Of a DNA stretch of 64,000 nt, positions 8,864 through 17,653 are shown piece after piece. The notes under the pieces are model-generated. The model was not told the origin of the DNA. It saw only the letters and a list, made by a program, of their open reading frames with translations, and did not search any database. Each line of letters opens with the position of its first letter. The first letter of the stretch is position 1. The stretch covers positions 1,302,001 through 1,366,000 of the forward strand of contig NZ_AP019632.1 of assembly GCF_007035645.1 (NCBI RefSeq), written 5' to 3'. Source of the DNA: Enterobacter asburiae (GTDB lineage: Bacteria > Pseudomonadota > Gammaproteobacteria > Enterobacterales > Enterobacteriaceae). Position numbers and translations under genes: made by a program.

Positions 8864-9358
8864 ATGGAAATGACCCATGCTCAACGTCTGATTTTGTCCA
8901 ACCAGTACAAGATGATGACTATGCTTGATCCCGATAACGCTGCGCGCTACAGCCGCCTGCAAACCATCGTTGAACGCGGTTTTGGTTTGCAAATGCGCGA
9001 ACTGGACCGCGAGTTTGGCGAGCTGAAAGAAGAAACCTGTCGCATCGTGATCGACATTATGGAGATGTATCACGCCCTGCACGTGTCCTGGACGAATCTC
9101 AAAGATCAGCAGTCCATTGACGAGCGCCGCGTGACCTTCTTAGGCTTTGATGCCGCAACGGAAGCGCGTTATCTGAGCTATGTTCGCTTTATGGTGAATA
9201 CAGAAGGGCGCTATACCCACTTTGACGCGGGCACCCACGGCTTCAACGCGCAGACCCCAATGTGGGATAAATATCAGCGAATGCTAAGCGCGTGGCACGC
9301 CTGCCCGCGCCAGTACCATTTAAGCAGCAACGAAATTCAACAAATCATTAATGCCTGA
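8864..9358 (+). CDS. yfbU: YfbU family protein
   Basis: The 164-residue YfbU protein begins [20 protein letters not shown]. The ATG at 8864 is chosen because AGGAG at 8852-8856 is spaced 7 nt from it and the result matches the known 164-residue length; an in-frame ATG 21 nt upstream (8843) lacks such a site. The family is conserved in gammaproteobacteria and is mostly helical. In E. coli overproduction has been associated with stress or cell death phenotypes (from memory), but no activity is established. The next gene, hxpA, starts 11 nt downstream. Confidence 0.92.
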   Translation: MEMTHAQRLILSNQYKMMTMLDPDNAARYSRLQTIVERGFGLQMRELDREFGELKEETCRIVIDIMEMYHALHVSWTNLKDQQSIDERRVTFLGFDAATEARYLSYVRFMVNTEGRYTHFDAGTHGFNAQTPMWDKYQRMLSAWHACPRQYHLSSNEIQQIINA

Positions 9359-9369
9359 CGGAGGTGCGT

Positions 9370-10029
9370 GTGCAGTGTAGAGGTTTTCTGTTTGATCTGG
9401 ACGGTACGCTGGTGGATTCGCTGCCGGTTGTGGAGCGTTCCTGGTGCCATTGGGCTGACAGACATGGCATCGACCATCAGGACGTGCTGAATTTTATCCA
9501 TGGCAAACAGGCCATCACCTCGCTACGGCACTTCCTGGCCGGACGCTCTGAGGACGAAATTCAGGCGGAGTTCAAATACCTGGAACATATTGAAGCCACG
9601 GATACGGACGGCATCACCGCCTTACCGGGCGCGCGCGAGCTGCTTGAGCATCTGAACGAGGCGCAGATCCCATGGGCTATCGTTACCTCAGGCTCCATTC
9701 CCGTCGCCCACGCCCGTCACAAGGCGGCAGGTCTGCCGACGCCAGAAGTGTTTATCACGGCGGAGCGCGTAAAGCGCGGTAAACCGGAGCCCGACGCGTT
9801 TTTACTGGGCGCTGAACTGCTGGGCCTCGAGCCTGAAGAGTGCGTGGTGGTGGAAGACGCGGCCGCTGGCGTACTGGCCGGGCTGAACGCCGGAAGCCAC
9901 GTTATCGCGGTGAATGTTCCGGCGAGATCTCCCCGCCTGGAGGAGGCAGACTTTGTGCTGGATTCGCTGACGGCGCTGGCTGTTTCGAAAGCCTCTGACG
10001 GGGTTGTAACCGTCTCGCTAAAAATGTAA
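9370..10029 (+). CDS. hxpA: Hexitol/sugar phosphatase, HAD superfamily
   Basis: This 219-residue HAD-superfamily phosphatase (older name YfbT) has motif I GFLFDLDGTLVDS with the nucleophile and acid aspartates, motif II VTSGS, motif III Lys in KRGKPEPD, and motif IV VVEDAAAG. The E. coli protein dephosphorylates hexitol and sugar phosphates. The GTG at 9370 is favoured over GTG at 9364 because GGAGG (9360-9364) is 5 nt from it and would overlap the earlier codon. The protein then begins MQCRGFLF, in line with the E. coli start. A terminator follows at 10041. Confidence 0.93.
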   Translation: MQCRGFLFDLDGTLVDSLPVVERSWCHWADRHGIDHQDVLNFIHGKQAITSLRHFLAGRSEDEIQAEFKYLEHIEATDTDGITALPGARELLEHLNEAQIPWAIVTSGSIPVAHARHKAAGLPTPEVFITAERVKRGKPEPDAFLLGAELLGLEPEECVVVEDAAAGVLAGLNAGSHVIAVNVPARSPRLEEADFVLDSLTALAVSKASDGVVTVSLKM

Positions 10030-10040
10030 TCACATGATAT

Positions 10041-10065
10041 AGCCCCACATTGCTGGGGCTTTTTT
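10041..10065 (+). terminator. Rho-independent terminator after hxpA
   Basis: AGCCCCA (10041-10047) pairs with TGGGGCT (10054-10060) across a 6-nt loop and runs into TTTTTT. It separates the yfbU-hxpA unit from yfbS. Confidence 0.88.
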
Positions 10066-10104
10066 ATGGCAAAATTCCTCATCTCCCACTGACAAGGACA
10101 TGTT

Positions 10105-11937
10105 GTGAACGGTGAACTGATTTGGGTCCTGAGCCTGCTTTTAATCGCCATCCTTCTTTTTGCAACGGGCAAGGTACGCATGGACGCCGTCGCCTTGTTT
10201 GTCATCGTCGCGTTTGTGCTGAGCGGTACGCTCACGCTGCCGGAAGCCTTCTCCGGGTTTAGCGATCCTAACGTTATCCTGATTGCCGCCCTGTTTATTA
10301 TTGGTGATGGGCTGGTGCGTACCGGCGTGGCGACCATTATGGGGTCGTGGCTGGTGAAGGTGGCGGGCAGCAGCGAAACCAAAATGCTGATCTACCTGAT
10401 GGTGACCGTCGCCGGGCTGGGAGCGTTTATGAGCTCAACGGGCGTGGTCGCCATCTTTATCCCGGTGGTGCTGAGCGTCTCCATGCGGATGCAGATCTCG
10501 CCGTCGCGCCTGATGATGCCCCTGAGTTTTGCCGGTTTGATTAGCGGCATGATGACGCTGGTGGCAACGCCGCCGAACCTGGTCGTCAACAGCGAGCTGA
10601 TCCGGGAAGGATTCCAGGGCTTCAGTTTTTTCAGCGTCACCCCGCTTGGGCTGGTCATTCTGGTGATGGGCGTGGTCTACATGCTGCTGACCCGGTTTGC
10701 CCTGAAAGGTGAAAAACAGGACAAAAATAAAGAAGGGTGGAAGCGACGCACCTTCCGCGATCTGATTAAAGAGTACCGTCTCACCGGGCGCGCGCGCCGT
10801 CTGGCTATTCGCCCCGGCTCGCCGATGGTGGGACAGCGTCTTGACGACCTGAAGCTGCGTGAGCGCTATGGCGCGAACGTGATTGGCGTAGAGCGCTGGC
10901 GTCGTTTTCGTCGGGTGATCGTCAACGTCAACGGGGTGTCGGAGTTCCGCGCGCGGGACGTCCTGCTGATTGATATGTCCACCGCGGACGTGGATCTGCG
11001 CGAGTTTTGCAGCGAACAGCTGCTGGAACCGATGGTGCTGCGCGGGGATTATTTCTCCGATCAGGCGCTGGATGTCGGCATGGCCGAAGTATCGCTGATC
11101 CCGGAATCGGAACTGCTGGGTAAAACCGTGCGGGAAATGGGGTTCCGAACCCGTTATGGCCTGAATGTCGTGGGGCTGAAGCGCGATGGCGTGGCGATGG
11201 AAGGGGCGGTGGTGGATGAGCCGATCCTGCTGGGCGATATCTTCCTTGTTGTTGGTAACTGGAAGCTAATTAGCCAGCTTGGGCAAAAAGGGCGCGATTT
11301 TGTGGTACTCAACATGCCTGTCGAGGAGAACGACGCGTCGCCTGCGCACAGCCAGGCGCCCCACGCGATTTTTTGTCTGGTGCTGATGGTGGCGCTGATG
11401 CTGACCGATGAAATTCCCAATCCGGTCGCGGCAATCATCGCCTGCCTGCTGATGGGCAAATTCCGCTGCATTGACGCCGAAAGCGCCTATAAAGCCATTC
11501 ACTGGCCGAGCATTATCCTCATTGTCGGGATGATGCCTTTTGCCCTGGCGCTGCAAAAAACCGGCGGGGTGGATCTGATTGTTAAAGGCTTAATGGACGT
11601 TGGCGGCGGGTATGGGCCGTACATGATGATGGTCTGTCTGTTTATCATGTGCGCCACCATCGGTCTGTTTATCTCCAATACCGCGACGGCGGTACTGATG
11701 GCGCCGATTGCGCTGGCGATGGCCAAATCCATGGGCGTGTCGCCGTATCCCTTTGCGATGATGGTCGCAATGGCGGCCTCCGCGGCATTTATGACGCCAG
11801 TCTCTTCACCGGTGAATACGCTGGTGCTGGGGCCCGGGCATTATAAGTTCAGTGATTTCGTGAAGCTGGGCGTGCCGTTCACCGTGCTGGTGATGGTGGT
11901 GTGCGTGGTGTTGATACCGGTCCTGTTCCCGTTCTGA
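10105..11937 (+). CDS. yfbS: YfbS, SLC13-type transporter with central TrkA-C domains
   Basis: This 610-residue inner-membrane protein of the divalent anion:sodium symporter superfamily has hydrophobic segments in the first 210 and last 220 residues. Two regulatory RCK-C/TrkA-C domains lie between, about residues 220-310 and 315-395, recognisable by [14 protein letters not shown] and [14 protein letters not shown]. The signatures ATPPNLVVN (near 153) and [15 protein letters not shown] (near 563) are typical of the family's two re-entrant loops. The substrate is not established. GTG at 10105 has AAGGA at the right distance. Confidence 0.9.
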   Translation: MNGELIWVLSLLLIAILLFATGKVRMDAVALFVIVAFVLSGTLTLPEAFSGFSDPNVILIAALFIIGDGLVRTGVATIMGSWLVKVAGSSETKMLIYLMVTVAGLGAFMSSTGVVAIFIPVVLSVSMRMQISPSRLMMPLSFAGLISGMMTLVATPPNLVVNSELIREGFQGFSFFSVTPLGLVILVMGVVYMLLTRFALKGEKQDKNKEGWKRRTFRDLIKEYRLTGRARRLAIRPGSPMVGQRLDDLKLRERYGANVIGVERWRRFRRVIVNVNGVSEFRARDVLLIDMSTADVDLREFCSEQLLEPMVLRGDYFSDQALDVGMAEVSLIPESELLGKTVREMGFRTRYGLNVVGLKRDGVAMEGAVVDEPILLGDIFLVVGNWKLISQLGQKGRDFVVLNMPVEENDASPAHSQAPHAIFCLVLMVALMLTDEIPNPVAAIIACLLMGKFRCIDAESAYKAIHWPSIILIVGMMPFALALQKTGGVDLIVKGLMDVGGGYGPYMMMVCLFIMCATIGLFISNTATAVLMAPIALAMAKSMGVSPYPFAMMVAMAASAAFMTPVSSPVNTLVLGPGHYKFSDFVKLGVPFTVLVMVVCVVLIPVLFPF

Positions 11938-11944
11938 TAATTTT

Positions 11945-11972
11945 GCCGGGTGGCGGCTGCGCCTTACCCGGC
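11945..11972. repeat. REP-type palindrome
   Basis: GCCGGGT (11945-11951) and ACCCGGC (11966-11972) flank GGCGGCTGCGCCTT, a standard enterobacterial REP unit. It lies in the convergent gap between yfbS and yfbR. Confidence 0.8.
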
Positions 11973-12018
11973 CTGTAACCCGCAGGCCCCGCAAACGCAG
12001 CGCCGCTGGGCAAACAGA

Positions 12019-12618
12019 TTACAACGGTGAATCCTGGCTAATCTCATCCAGCGACAGATGGAAGCTTGGCACAAACACCTGCATAAAATAGTCCATCTCT
12101 TCGCTGCGGCGGGATTCCAGCGTTTTTTCCAGACGCGTTTTCGCCAGTAAAAATTCGTTATTCCCCGCGGACAGCTCTTCCAGACACTTCAGGTAGGCGC
12201 AGAGCGCGTCGGCCTGCTTGACCAGAGACTTTTCATCTTCCGTGTACTGATGCTCATCGATGAGCGGCTCAAAAATGTCGCGCAACTCATCCGGCACCAT
12301 GTCAATCAGCTTCTGCTGGGCAATTTTCTCGATGGCCTTATATTCCTGCGCAATTTGCGAGTTGAAATATTTCACCGGCGTGGGCAGATCGCCGGTCAGC
12401 ACTTCTGACGCATCGTGGTACATCGCCAGCAGGGCGATGCGCTCTGGATTGACCTGACCGTTGAATTTGCGGTTTTTAATGGCGGCCAGCGCGTGAGCGA
12501 CCATCGCAACCTGCAGACTGTGCTCTGAGACATTTTCCGTGCGGACATTACGCATCAGCGGCCAGCGGTTGATGAGTTTCAGGCGGGAGAGGTGGGCGAA
12601 GAAATGACTCTGACTCAT
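12019..12618 (-). CDS. yfbR: 5'-deoxynucleotidase, HD domain
   Basis: This 199-residue HD-domain phosphohydrolase dephosphorylates deoxyribonucleoside 5'-monophosphates. Metal ligands and catalytic residues are in place: His33 (SEHSLQVA), His68-Asp69 ([19 protein letters not shown]), Glu72, Asp77 and a later Asp in [11 protein letters not shown]. These positions agree with those known for E. coli YfbR. It follows alaA on the minus strand by about 94 nt, with a hairpin terminator between, so it probably also has its own promoter. Confidence 0.95.
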   Translation of the reverse strand: MSQSHFFAHLSRLKLINRWPLMRNVRTENVSEHSLQVAMVAHALAAIKNRKFNGQVNPERIALLAMYHDASEVLTGDLPTPVKYFNSQIAQEYKAIEKIAQQKLIDMVPDELRDIFEPLIDEHQYTEDEKSLVKQADALCAYLKCLEELSAGNNEFLLAKTRLEKTLESRRSEEMDYFMQVFVPSFHLSLDEISQDSPL

Positions 12619-12679
12619 AGGTTACCTTTTGTCTTCACTGCGACAGGCGTTCATTGTGCGGGGAAGGGAGGGAAGATGC

Positions 12680-12707
12680 AAATCAGGCTACCGAAGTAGC
12701 CTGATTT
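12680..12707 (-). terminator. Hairpin terminator downstream of alaA
   Basis: AAATCAGGCTAC (12680-12691) and GTAGCCTGATTT (12696-12707) form a perfect 12-bp stem. Read on the minus strand the loop is the very stable C(UUCG)G tetraloop. The trailing U-tract is short (TTTGC), so termination may be partial or the hairpin may mainly protect the alaA mRNA end. Confidence 0.75.
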
Positions 12708-12712
12708 TAAGA

Positions 12713-13927
12713 TTACTGATGGTATCCGGAGAGGAAGCGCCCGAAGCGGCTGATGGCCATTTCGAGATCATCTTCGCGCGGCAGCGTCACGATACGCACG
12801 TGATCCGGCCACGGCCAGTTAAACGCCGTCCCCTGAACCAGCAGCACTTTTTCCTGAAGCAGGAAATCCAGCACCATTTTCTGGTCGTCATGAATATTGA
12901 AGCGCTTCGCGTCAATTTTCGGGAACATATACAGCGCCCCATTCGGCTTCACGCAGGAAACGCCAGGGATATCGTTGATCAGCTCCCACGCGCGGTTGCG
13001 CTGTTCATACAGGCGACCACCGGGAACGATGAACTCGCTAATGCTCTGATAGCCGCCGAGCGCCGTCTGGATCGCGTGCTGCGCCGGAACGTTGGCACAT
13101 AAACGCATCGAGGCCAGCATCTCCAGCCCTTCGATATAGCCTTTGGCGTGCTTTTTCGGGCCGTTCAGTACCATCCAGCCCTGACGGAAACCGGCCACGC
13201 GGTAGGTTTTAGACAGGCCGTTAAAGGTGACGGTCAGCAGATCCGGGGCCAGCGCGGCGATTGAGTGATGCTGTGCCGCGTCGTACAGGATCTTGTCGTA
13301 GATTTCGTCGGCAAAGATGATCAGGTTGTGCTGGCGGGCGAGCTCGACGATCTCCATCAGCAGCTCTTTTGAGTACACCGCGCCCGTTGGGTTGTTCGGG
13401 TTAATGATCACGATGCCGCGCGTGCGGGGCGTGATTTTTGCGCGAATATCATCGAGGTCCGGGAACCAGTCGGAGGACTCGTCGCACAGATAGTGCACGG
13501 CTTTCCCGCTCGACAGTGATACGGCAGCCGTCCACAGCGGATAGTCCGGCGCGGGAACCAGCATTTCGTCCCCGCTGTTCAGCAGCGCCTGCATCGCCTG
13601 CACGATCAGTTCGGAAACGCCATTGCCGATATAGATATCTTCAACGGTAACATCACGCATACCGCGTGCCTGGTAGTGCTGCATGATGGCTTTACGTGCG
13701 GAGTAAAGTCCTTTTGAATCGCAATAGCCTTGTGCAGTAGGAAGGTTGCGGATCACATCAACCAGAATTTCATCCGGCGCTTCAAAACCAAATGGCGCAG
13801 GGTTACCAATGTTGAGTTTCAGAACCTTGTTGCCTTCCTCTTCAAGGCGTTTTGCCTCTTTCAGAACCGGGCCGCGGATGTCATAACAGACGTTATCTAG
13901 CTTGCTGGATTTTTCGATAGGGGACAT
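12713..13927 (-). CDS. alaA: Glutamate-pyruvate aminotransferase
   Basis: This 404-residue fold-type I PLP aminotransferase is a major alanine-synthesising enzyme, transferring the amino group from glutamate to pyruvate. The PLP lysine is Lys240 in FNGLSKTYRVAGFRQGW. PLP contacts include NPNNPTGAVYSKE (from 177) and FADEIYDKI (Asp207, Tyr210). The length equals E. coli AlaA (YfbQ). It is divergent from lrhA across a gap of more than 900 nt. In E. coli it responds to Lrp and alanine; no Lrp site could be assigned by eye. Confidence 0.97.
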   Translation of the reverse strand: MSPIEKSSKLDNVCYDIRGPVLKEAKRLEEEGNKVLKLNIGNPAPFGFEAPDEILVDVIRNLPTAQGYCDSKGLYSARKAIMQHYQARGMRDVTVEDIYIGNGVSELIVQAMQALLNSGDEMLVPAPDYPLWTAAVSLSSGKAVHYLCDESSDWFPDLDDIRAKITPRTRGIVIINPNNPTGAVYSKELLMEIVELARQHNLIIFADEIYDKILYDAAQHHSIAALAPDLLTVTFNGLSKTYRVAGFRQGWMVLNGPKKHAKGYIEGLEMLASMRLCANVPAQHAIQTALGGYQSISEFIVPGGRLYEQRNRAWELINDIPGVSCVKPNGALYMFPKIDAKRFNIHDDQKMVLDFLLQEKVLLVQGTAFNWPWPDHVRIVTLPREDDLEMAISRFGRFLSGYHQ

Positions 13928-14864
13928 GAACCTTTAACCTTTTCGCTATTATTGCCGCTCCCTGCCGTGGAAGTCAGCACGGAATAATGTACTCCCCCCT
14001 CGCTTCGTTTTGAAGGGTGTGCAGTAGAAGATTTTGTGCTGGGAGCAAAATTTTGATAAATCTTTTTCGCTGTGCGTTAGCTTTTTTACTGTCTTAAAGT
14101 TGTGCGCATGGCACGATGATAGGTTAAATGTGCTATTCATTTGACAGAATTCTGTATATTGTGCTGGTAAAAATAAGTGGTGAACCTGACAATGGTAGCA
14201 ATCACCCTGCGTGACTTTTCGTAAAACCTGAATGCTTGATACATGTTCCTGTAAAAGCATAATGTGGCTAAAAGTTACTCATGTAAAATTAATGTTAAGT
14301 GCCATTAATGAATGGTCTTAATCTAAATTAAAATTTATTTATTATTAACCTATAAAATGCAACTTTAGTTAATTTTAATAAAATTAGTTTAGAAGCTTAA
14401 CATTCTTCTTTAATCCTCAATATTGCAATAAGACTTATAAATAAAGTGGATTTGGGTTAAGATGTCTTTCAGGAAAGCAGAGGACAGATGCAAGAATTTT
14501 GTATATCTGGCACTGACTTTTCGAATTAATTGATTGTTATTGTTGGAGTTATCTCTGGCTGGAATGTGTCGCACATCTCCTGCTACGTTGACAGCGCTGC
14601 GATAAAGATGGCAGAAAAGGTGTTATACCTTTAATGTAATTTACATAAACCTGCGAACATCTAAATATCCTGAACGTTTAAGAGAATAAAAATAACGTCA
14701 TGAAACGTGCTTTCTGACTGTTGATATAAAGCAGCACAATAACTATCTGTCAGGCAGTCTGCCGGGCCGGGATGCGAGGGAAAACCTTCAGAGGGAATTG
14801 CTTAACTGTTACACACAGCTTCAACCCGGGCAGCTCCGCACGAGCAACCTGAAAGTGAATAGAT
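13928..14864. promoter_or_regulatory. Long AT-rich alaA-lrhA intergenic region
   Basis: These 937 nt lie between divergent genes and contain no convincing coding sequence. The 14270-14460 part is strongly AT-rich with repeated TTAA/AATTTA tracts, the kind of DNA bound by H-NS. A small hairpin AAAGGT-N5-ACCTTT sits at 14616-14632. E. coli lrhA is known to have a long untranslated leader, so much of the right half may be transcribed. No promoter element could be assigned confidently. Confidence 0.5.
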
Positions 14865-15803
14865 ATGATAAATGCAAATCGTCCGATAATGAATCTCGAC
14901 CTCGATCTGCTGAGAACGTTTGTTGCGGTCGCCGATCTCAACACTTTTGCAGCAGCTGCTGCCGCCGTTTGCCGAACTCAGTCCGCCGTTAGCCAGCAAA
15001 TGCAGCGGCTGGAGCAACTGGTTGGTAAAGAGCTTTTTGCACGTCACGGGCGTAATAAGCTCTTAACGGAACACGGTATTCAGCTACTGGGTTATGCCAG
15101 GAAAATTCTTCGCTTTAATGATGAAGCATGTATGTCATTAATGTTTAGCAACCTTCAAGGGGTGCTAACGTTAGGCGCATCTGATGAGTCAGCGGATACT
15201 ATATTGCCGTTTCTTCTCAACCGTATTAGTTCGGTTTATCCGAAGCTTGCGCTGGACGTTAGCGTAAAACGTAATGCCTTTATGGTTGAGATGTTAAATG
15301 AGCACAAAGTCGACCTTGTGGTGACGACGCATCGTCCCGGGCAGTTTGATTGCCTGACGCTGCGCACATCACCTACGCACTGGTATTGCGCAGCCGAGTA
15401 CGTGCTGCAAAAAGGGGAGCCGGTTCCGCTGGTCTTGCTGGATGACCCGAGCCCGTTCCGCGATATGGTGCTCACGGCGCTGAATGAGGCCAACATTCCG
15501 TGGCGTCTGGCGTATGTGGCTTCCACGCTGCCAGCGGTTCGTGCCGCCGTGAAGGCCGGTCTGGGCGTAACGGCCCGTCCGGTAGAGATGATGAGCCCCG
15601 ATCTGCGCGTCCTGGGGAAATCCGACGGTCTTCCTGCGCTGCCGGATACGGAGTATCTGCTCTGCCACAATTCGTCCAGCCATAATGAGTTGGCCAAAGT
15701 GGTGTTCGAGGCGATGGAAAACTACCATAACCCGTGGCAATTCGAGCGTGTTACCTCCGAAGGGGGGGATGACTCCCTGATCGTCGAAGGGGATTTTGAG
15801 TGA
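14865..15803 (+). CDS. lrhA: LysR-family regulator LrhA (flagella, RpoS, fimbriae)
   Basis: This 312-residue LysR-type regulator begins [20 protein letters not shown]. The winged helix-turn-helix spans about residues 12-70 ([22 protein letters not shown]) and the effector-binding domain follows from about residue 95. In E. coli LrhA represses flhDC and type 1 fimbriae and lowers RpoS translation. The length is identical to E. coli LrhA and the DNA-binding domain looks nearly unchanged, while the last 30 residues differ more. A terminator follows, so transcription is separate from nuo. Confidence 0.96.
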   Translation: MINANRPIMNLDLDLLRTFVAVADLNTFAAAAAAVCRTQSAVSQQMQRLEQLVGKELFARHGRNKLLTEHGIQLLGYARKILRFNDEACMSLMFSNLQGVLTLGASDESADTILPFLLNRISSVYPKLALDVSVKRNAFMVEMLNEHKVDLVVTTHRPGQFDCLTLRTSPTHWYCAAEYVLQKGEPVPLVLLDDPSPFRDMVLTALNEANIPWRLAYVASTLPAVRAAVKAGLGVTARPVEMMSPDLRVLGKSDGLPALPDTEYLLCHNSSSHNELAKVVFEAMENYHNPWQFERVTSEGGDDSLIVEGDFE

Positions 15804-15847
15804 TCGATAGCTCAATATTCTGGTAACAAAATGTAAGTGTAAAAAAC

Positions 15848-15884
15848 AGCCACTCGTGTGATTTTCACATGCAGTGGCTTTTTT
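15848..15884 (+). terminator. Rho-independent terminator after lrhA
   Basis: AGCCACT (15848-15854) pairs with AGTGGCT (15873-15879). An inner stem CGTGTGA/TCACATG stacks on it with one bulged C and a TTT loop, and TTTTTT follows. It is a long, stable hairpin. Confidence 0.88.
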
Positions 15885-16433
15885 ACGCAATAATACCCGC
15901 TTATGGCGCAAGGGTTTTCAGGATACTCTCTTATTTATCAATAAGCTGAATACTTTTGCTTAAAACTTGTCCGTTTTCCGTTCTAACTTCGCCCATATCC
16001 CTCTCATGTTAAAAAAACAGGAAATATGTTGCCGTTTTCCATGTTGAATTAACAAAAGCGTGTCGCAGATCAAGAAAATACTCCTATTTGGGGGGAGGAA
16101 TCGTTGGCAAATCCTGTCAAAATAGGAGGGTTATTTTTTTTACTTCCGAAACGGACACGATTCAACAACATACATTTGACGGAAAGTCATGCACCCACCA
16201 GGGTTAAAGGGCACCAAATGTTAATGAGAATCGCTCGATGTAATTTAATGTGAAGAAACCTTTGTTAAAGTTGACAATAGGTTATAGAAAGGAGTAAAAA
16301 ACCCCATCATTTTGCTGTCTACGTCTCATTTCCGACAGTTAGTGTAAGGTTATTTGTTCCTCCCCATGAATCGATGTGATGCCCATCTGCCAGCAAGAGC
16401 AGTGTCGTTGGTATCACTTTTGATGAGTAAGCA
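15885..16433 (+). promoter_or_regulatory. nuo operon upstream regulatory region and leader
   Basis: About 550 nt precede nuoA. No coding sequence is evident. In E. coli the main nuo promoter lies far upstream and is controlled by ArcA, NarL, FNR, IHF and Fis; the length here fits such an arrangement. Visible elements are the inverted repeat CTCCTATTT (16081-16089) / AAATAGGAG (16120-16128) followed by GGTTATTTTTTTT, and a TTGACA at 16271-16276 that could be a -35 hexamer although no good -10 follows. The ATG at 16434 is preceded by only a weak GAGTAAG. Confidence 0.55.
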
Positions 16434-16874
16434 ATGAGTATGTCAACATCCACAGAAGTCATCGCTCATCACTGGGCATTCGCAATCTTTCTTATTGTAG
16501 CCATTGGCCTGTGCTGCCTGATGTTAGTCGGCGGCTGGTTCCTGGGCGGTCGCGCCCGTGCAAGGCACAAAAACACACCTTTCGAATCAGGTATTGATTC
16601 AGTAGGTTCCGCTCGCTTACGCCTGTCTGCCAAGTTCTATCTGGTAGCCATGTTCTTCGTCATCTTCGACGTGGAAGCGCTTTACCTTTTCGCATGGTCA
16701 ACGTCCATCCGCGAAAGTGGTTGGGTGGGCTTTGTCGAGGCCGCAATTTTCATTTTAGTGCTACTGGCCGGTCTGGTTTATCTGGTGCGTATTGGCGCGC
16801 TTGACTGGACGCCTGCGCGTTCACGTCGTGAACACATCAACCCGGAAAACAGTATCTCTAATCGTCAGCAGTAA
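16434..16874 (+). CDS. nuoA: NADH dehydrogenase I subunit A
   Basis: This 146-residue membrane subunit of complex I has three transmembrane helices, at about residues 14-38, 68-88 and 98-118. The conserved loop [21 protein letters not shown] between helices 1 and 2 contacts the quinone-site region, and [11 protein letters not shown] lies in helix 2. Only a few residues at the C-terminus differ from E. coli NuoA. It is the first gene of the nuo operon, with nuoB 15 nt downstream. Confidence 0.97.
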   Translation: MSMSTSTEVIAHHWAFAIFLIVAIGLCCLMLVGGWFLGGRARARHKNTPFESGIDSVGSARLRLSAKFYLVAMFFVIFDVEALYLFAWSTSIRESGWVGFVEAAIFILVLLAGLVYLVRIGALDWTPARSRREHINPENSISNRQQ

Positions 16875-16889
16875 CAGCGAGGCAATAAG

Positions 16890-17564
16890 ATGGATTATAC
16901 GCTCACCCGCATAGATCCTAACGGTGAGAATGACCGTTACCCCCTGCAAAAACAGGAGATCGTAACCGACCCCCTGGAGCAAGAAGTCAATAAAAGCGTG
17001 TACATGGGCAAGCTCGAACATGCCATGCACGATATGGTCAACTGGGGTCGTAAGAACTCCATCTGGCCTTACAACTTTGGCCTTTCTTGCTGCTACGTTG
17101 AAATGGTGACGTCATTCACTGCGGTGCATGACGTTGCGCGTTTTGGGGCCGAGGTACTCCGTGCTTCCCCGCGTCAGGCTGACCTGATGGTGGTAGCCGG
17201 TACGTGCTTTACCAAGATGGCACCTGTTATTCAGCGTCTGTATGACCAGATGCTGGAGCCAAAATGGGTTATCTCCATGGGCGCATGTGCAAACTCTGGC
17301 GGTATGTACGACATTTATTCCGTCGTGCAGGGCGTAGATAAATTTATCCCAGTGGATGTGTACATCCCGGGTTGTCCGCCACGTCCGGAAGCCTACATGC
17401 AGGCGCTGATGCTGCTGCAGGAATCTATCGGTAAAGAACGTCGCCCACTGTCGTGGGTTGTTGGCGATCAGGGTGTGTATCGCGCGAACATGCAGTCTGA
17501 GCGCGAGCGTAAACGTGGTGAACGTATTGCCGTCACCAATCTGCGTACGCCTGACGAAATTTAA
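16890..17564 (+). CDS. nuoB: NADH dehydrogenase I subunit B (N2 cluster)
   Basis: This 224-residue peripheral-arm subunit binds the terminal [4Fe-4S] cluster N2 that reduces quinone. Ligands are the tandem Cys67-Cys68 (GLSCCYVEM), Cys133 ([11 protein letters not shown]) and Cys162 ([10 protein letters not shown]). The protein is four residues longer than E. coli NuoB because EHAMHD near residue 43 replaces a two-residue stretch there; the same insertion is remembered from other genera, so it is not a defect. The 89-nt gap to nuoC contains a two-part hairpin. Confidence 0.97.
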   Translation: MDYTLTRIDPNGENDRYPLQKQEIVTDPLEQEVNKSVYMGKLEHAMHDMVNWGRKNSIWPYNFGLSCCYVEMVTSFTAVHDVARFGAEVLRASPRQADLMVVAGTCFTKMAPVIQRLYDQMLEPKWVISMGACANSGGMYDIYSVVQGVDKFIPVDVYIPGCPPRPEAYMQALMLLQESIGKERRPLSWVVGDQGVYRANMQSERERKRGERIAVTNLRTPDEI

Positions 17565-17577
17565 TTTGCGCCTGTAG

Positions 17578-17627
17578 GCCTGGAGAACACCTTCGCATAT
17601 CACTACTCAAATAGCGCGAAGCCAGGC
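17578..17627 (+). other. Two-part hairpin in the nuoB-nuoC gap
   Basis: An outer stem GCCTGG (17578-17583) / CCAGGC (17622-17627) encloses an inner stem CTTCGC (17591-17596) / GCGAAG (17616-17621), with a one-sided 7-nt internal loop. No U-tract follows. It is probably an mRNA stability, processing or translation element. The basis is base pairing seen by eye. Confidence 0.5.
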
Positions 17628-17653
17628 TCAACAGTCACCACGGACCATTTGCA

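Noticed and set aside
13949..14260. 103-codon minus-strand frame in the alaA-lrhA gap
   Set aside because: No plausible ribosome site and Cys/His-rich random composition. It ends in the alaA upstream region and matches no known family to my recognition.
16271..16299. TTGACA as the main nuo promoter -35
   Set aside because: No acceptable -10 hexamer lies 16-18 nt downstream, so it is mentioned only as a possibility.
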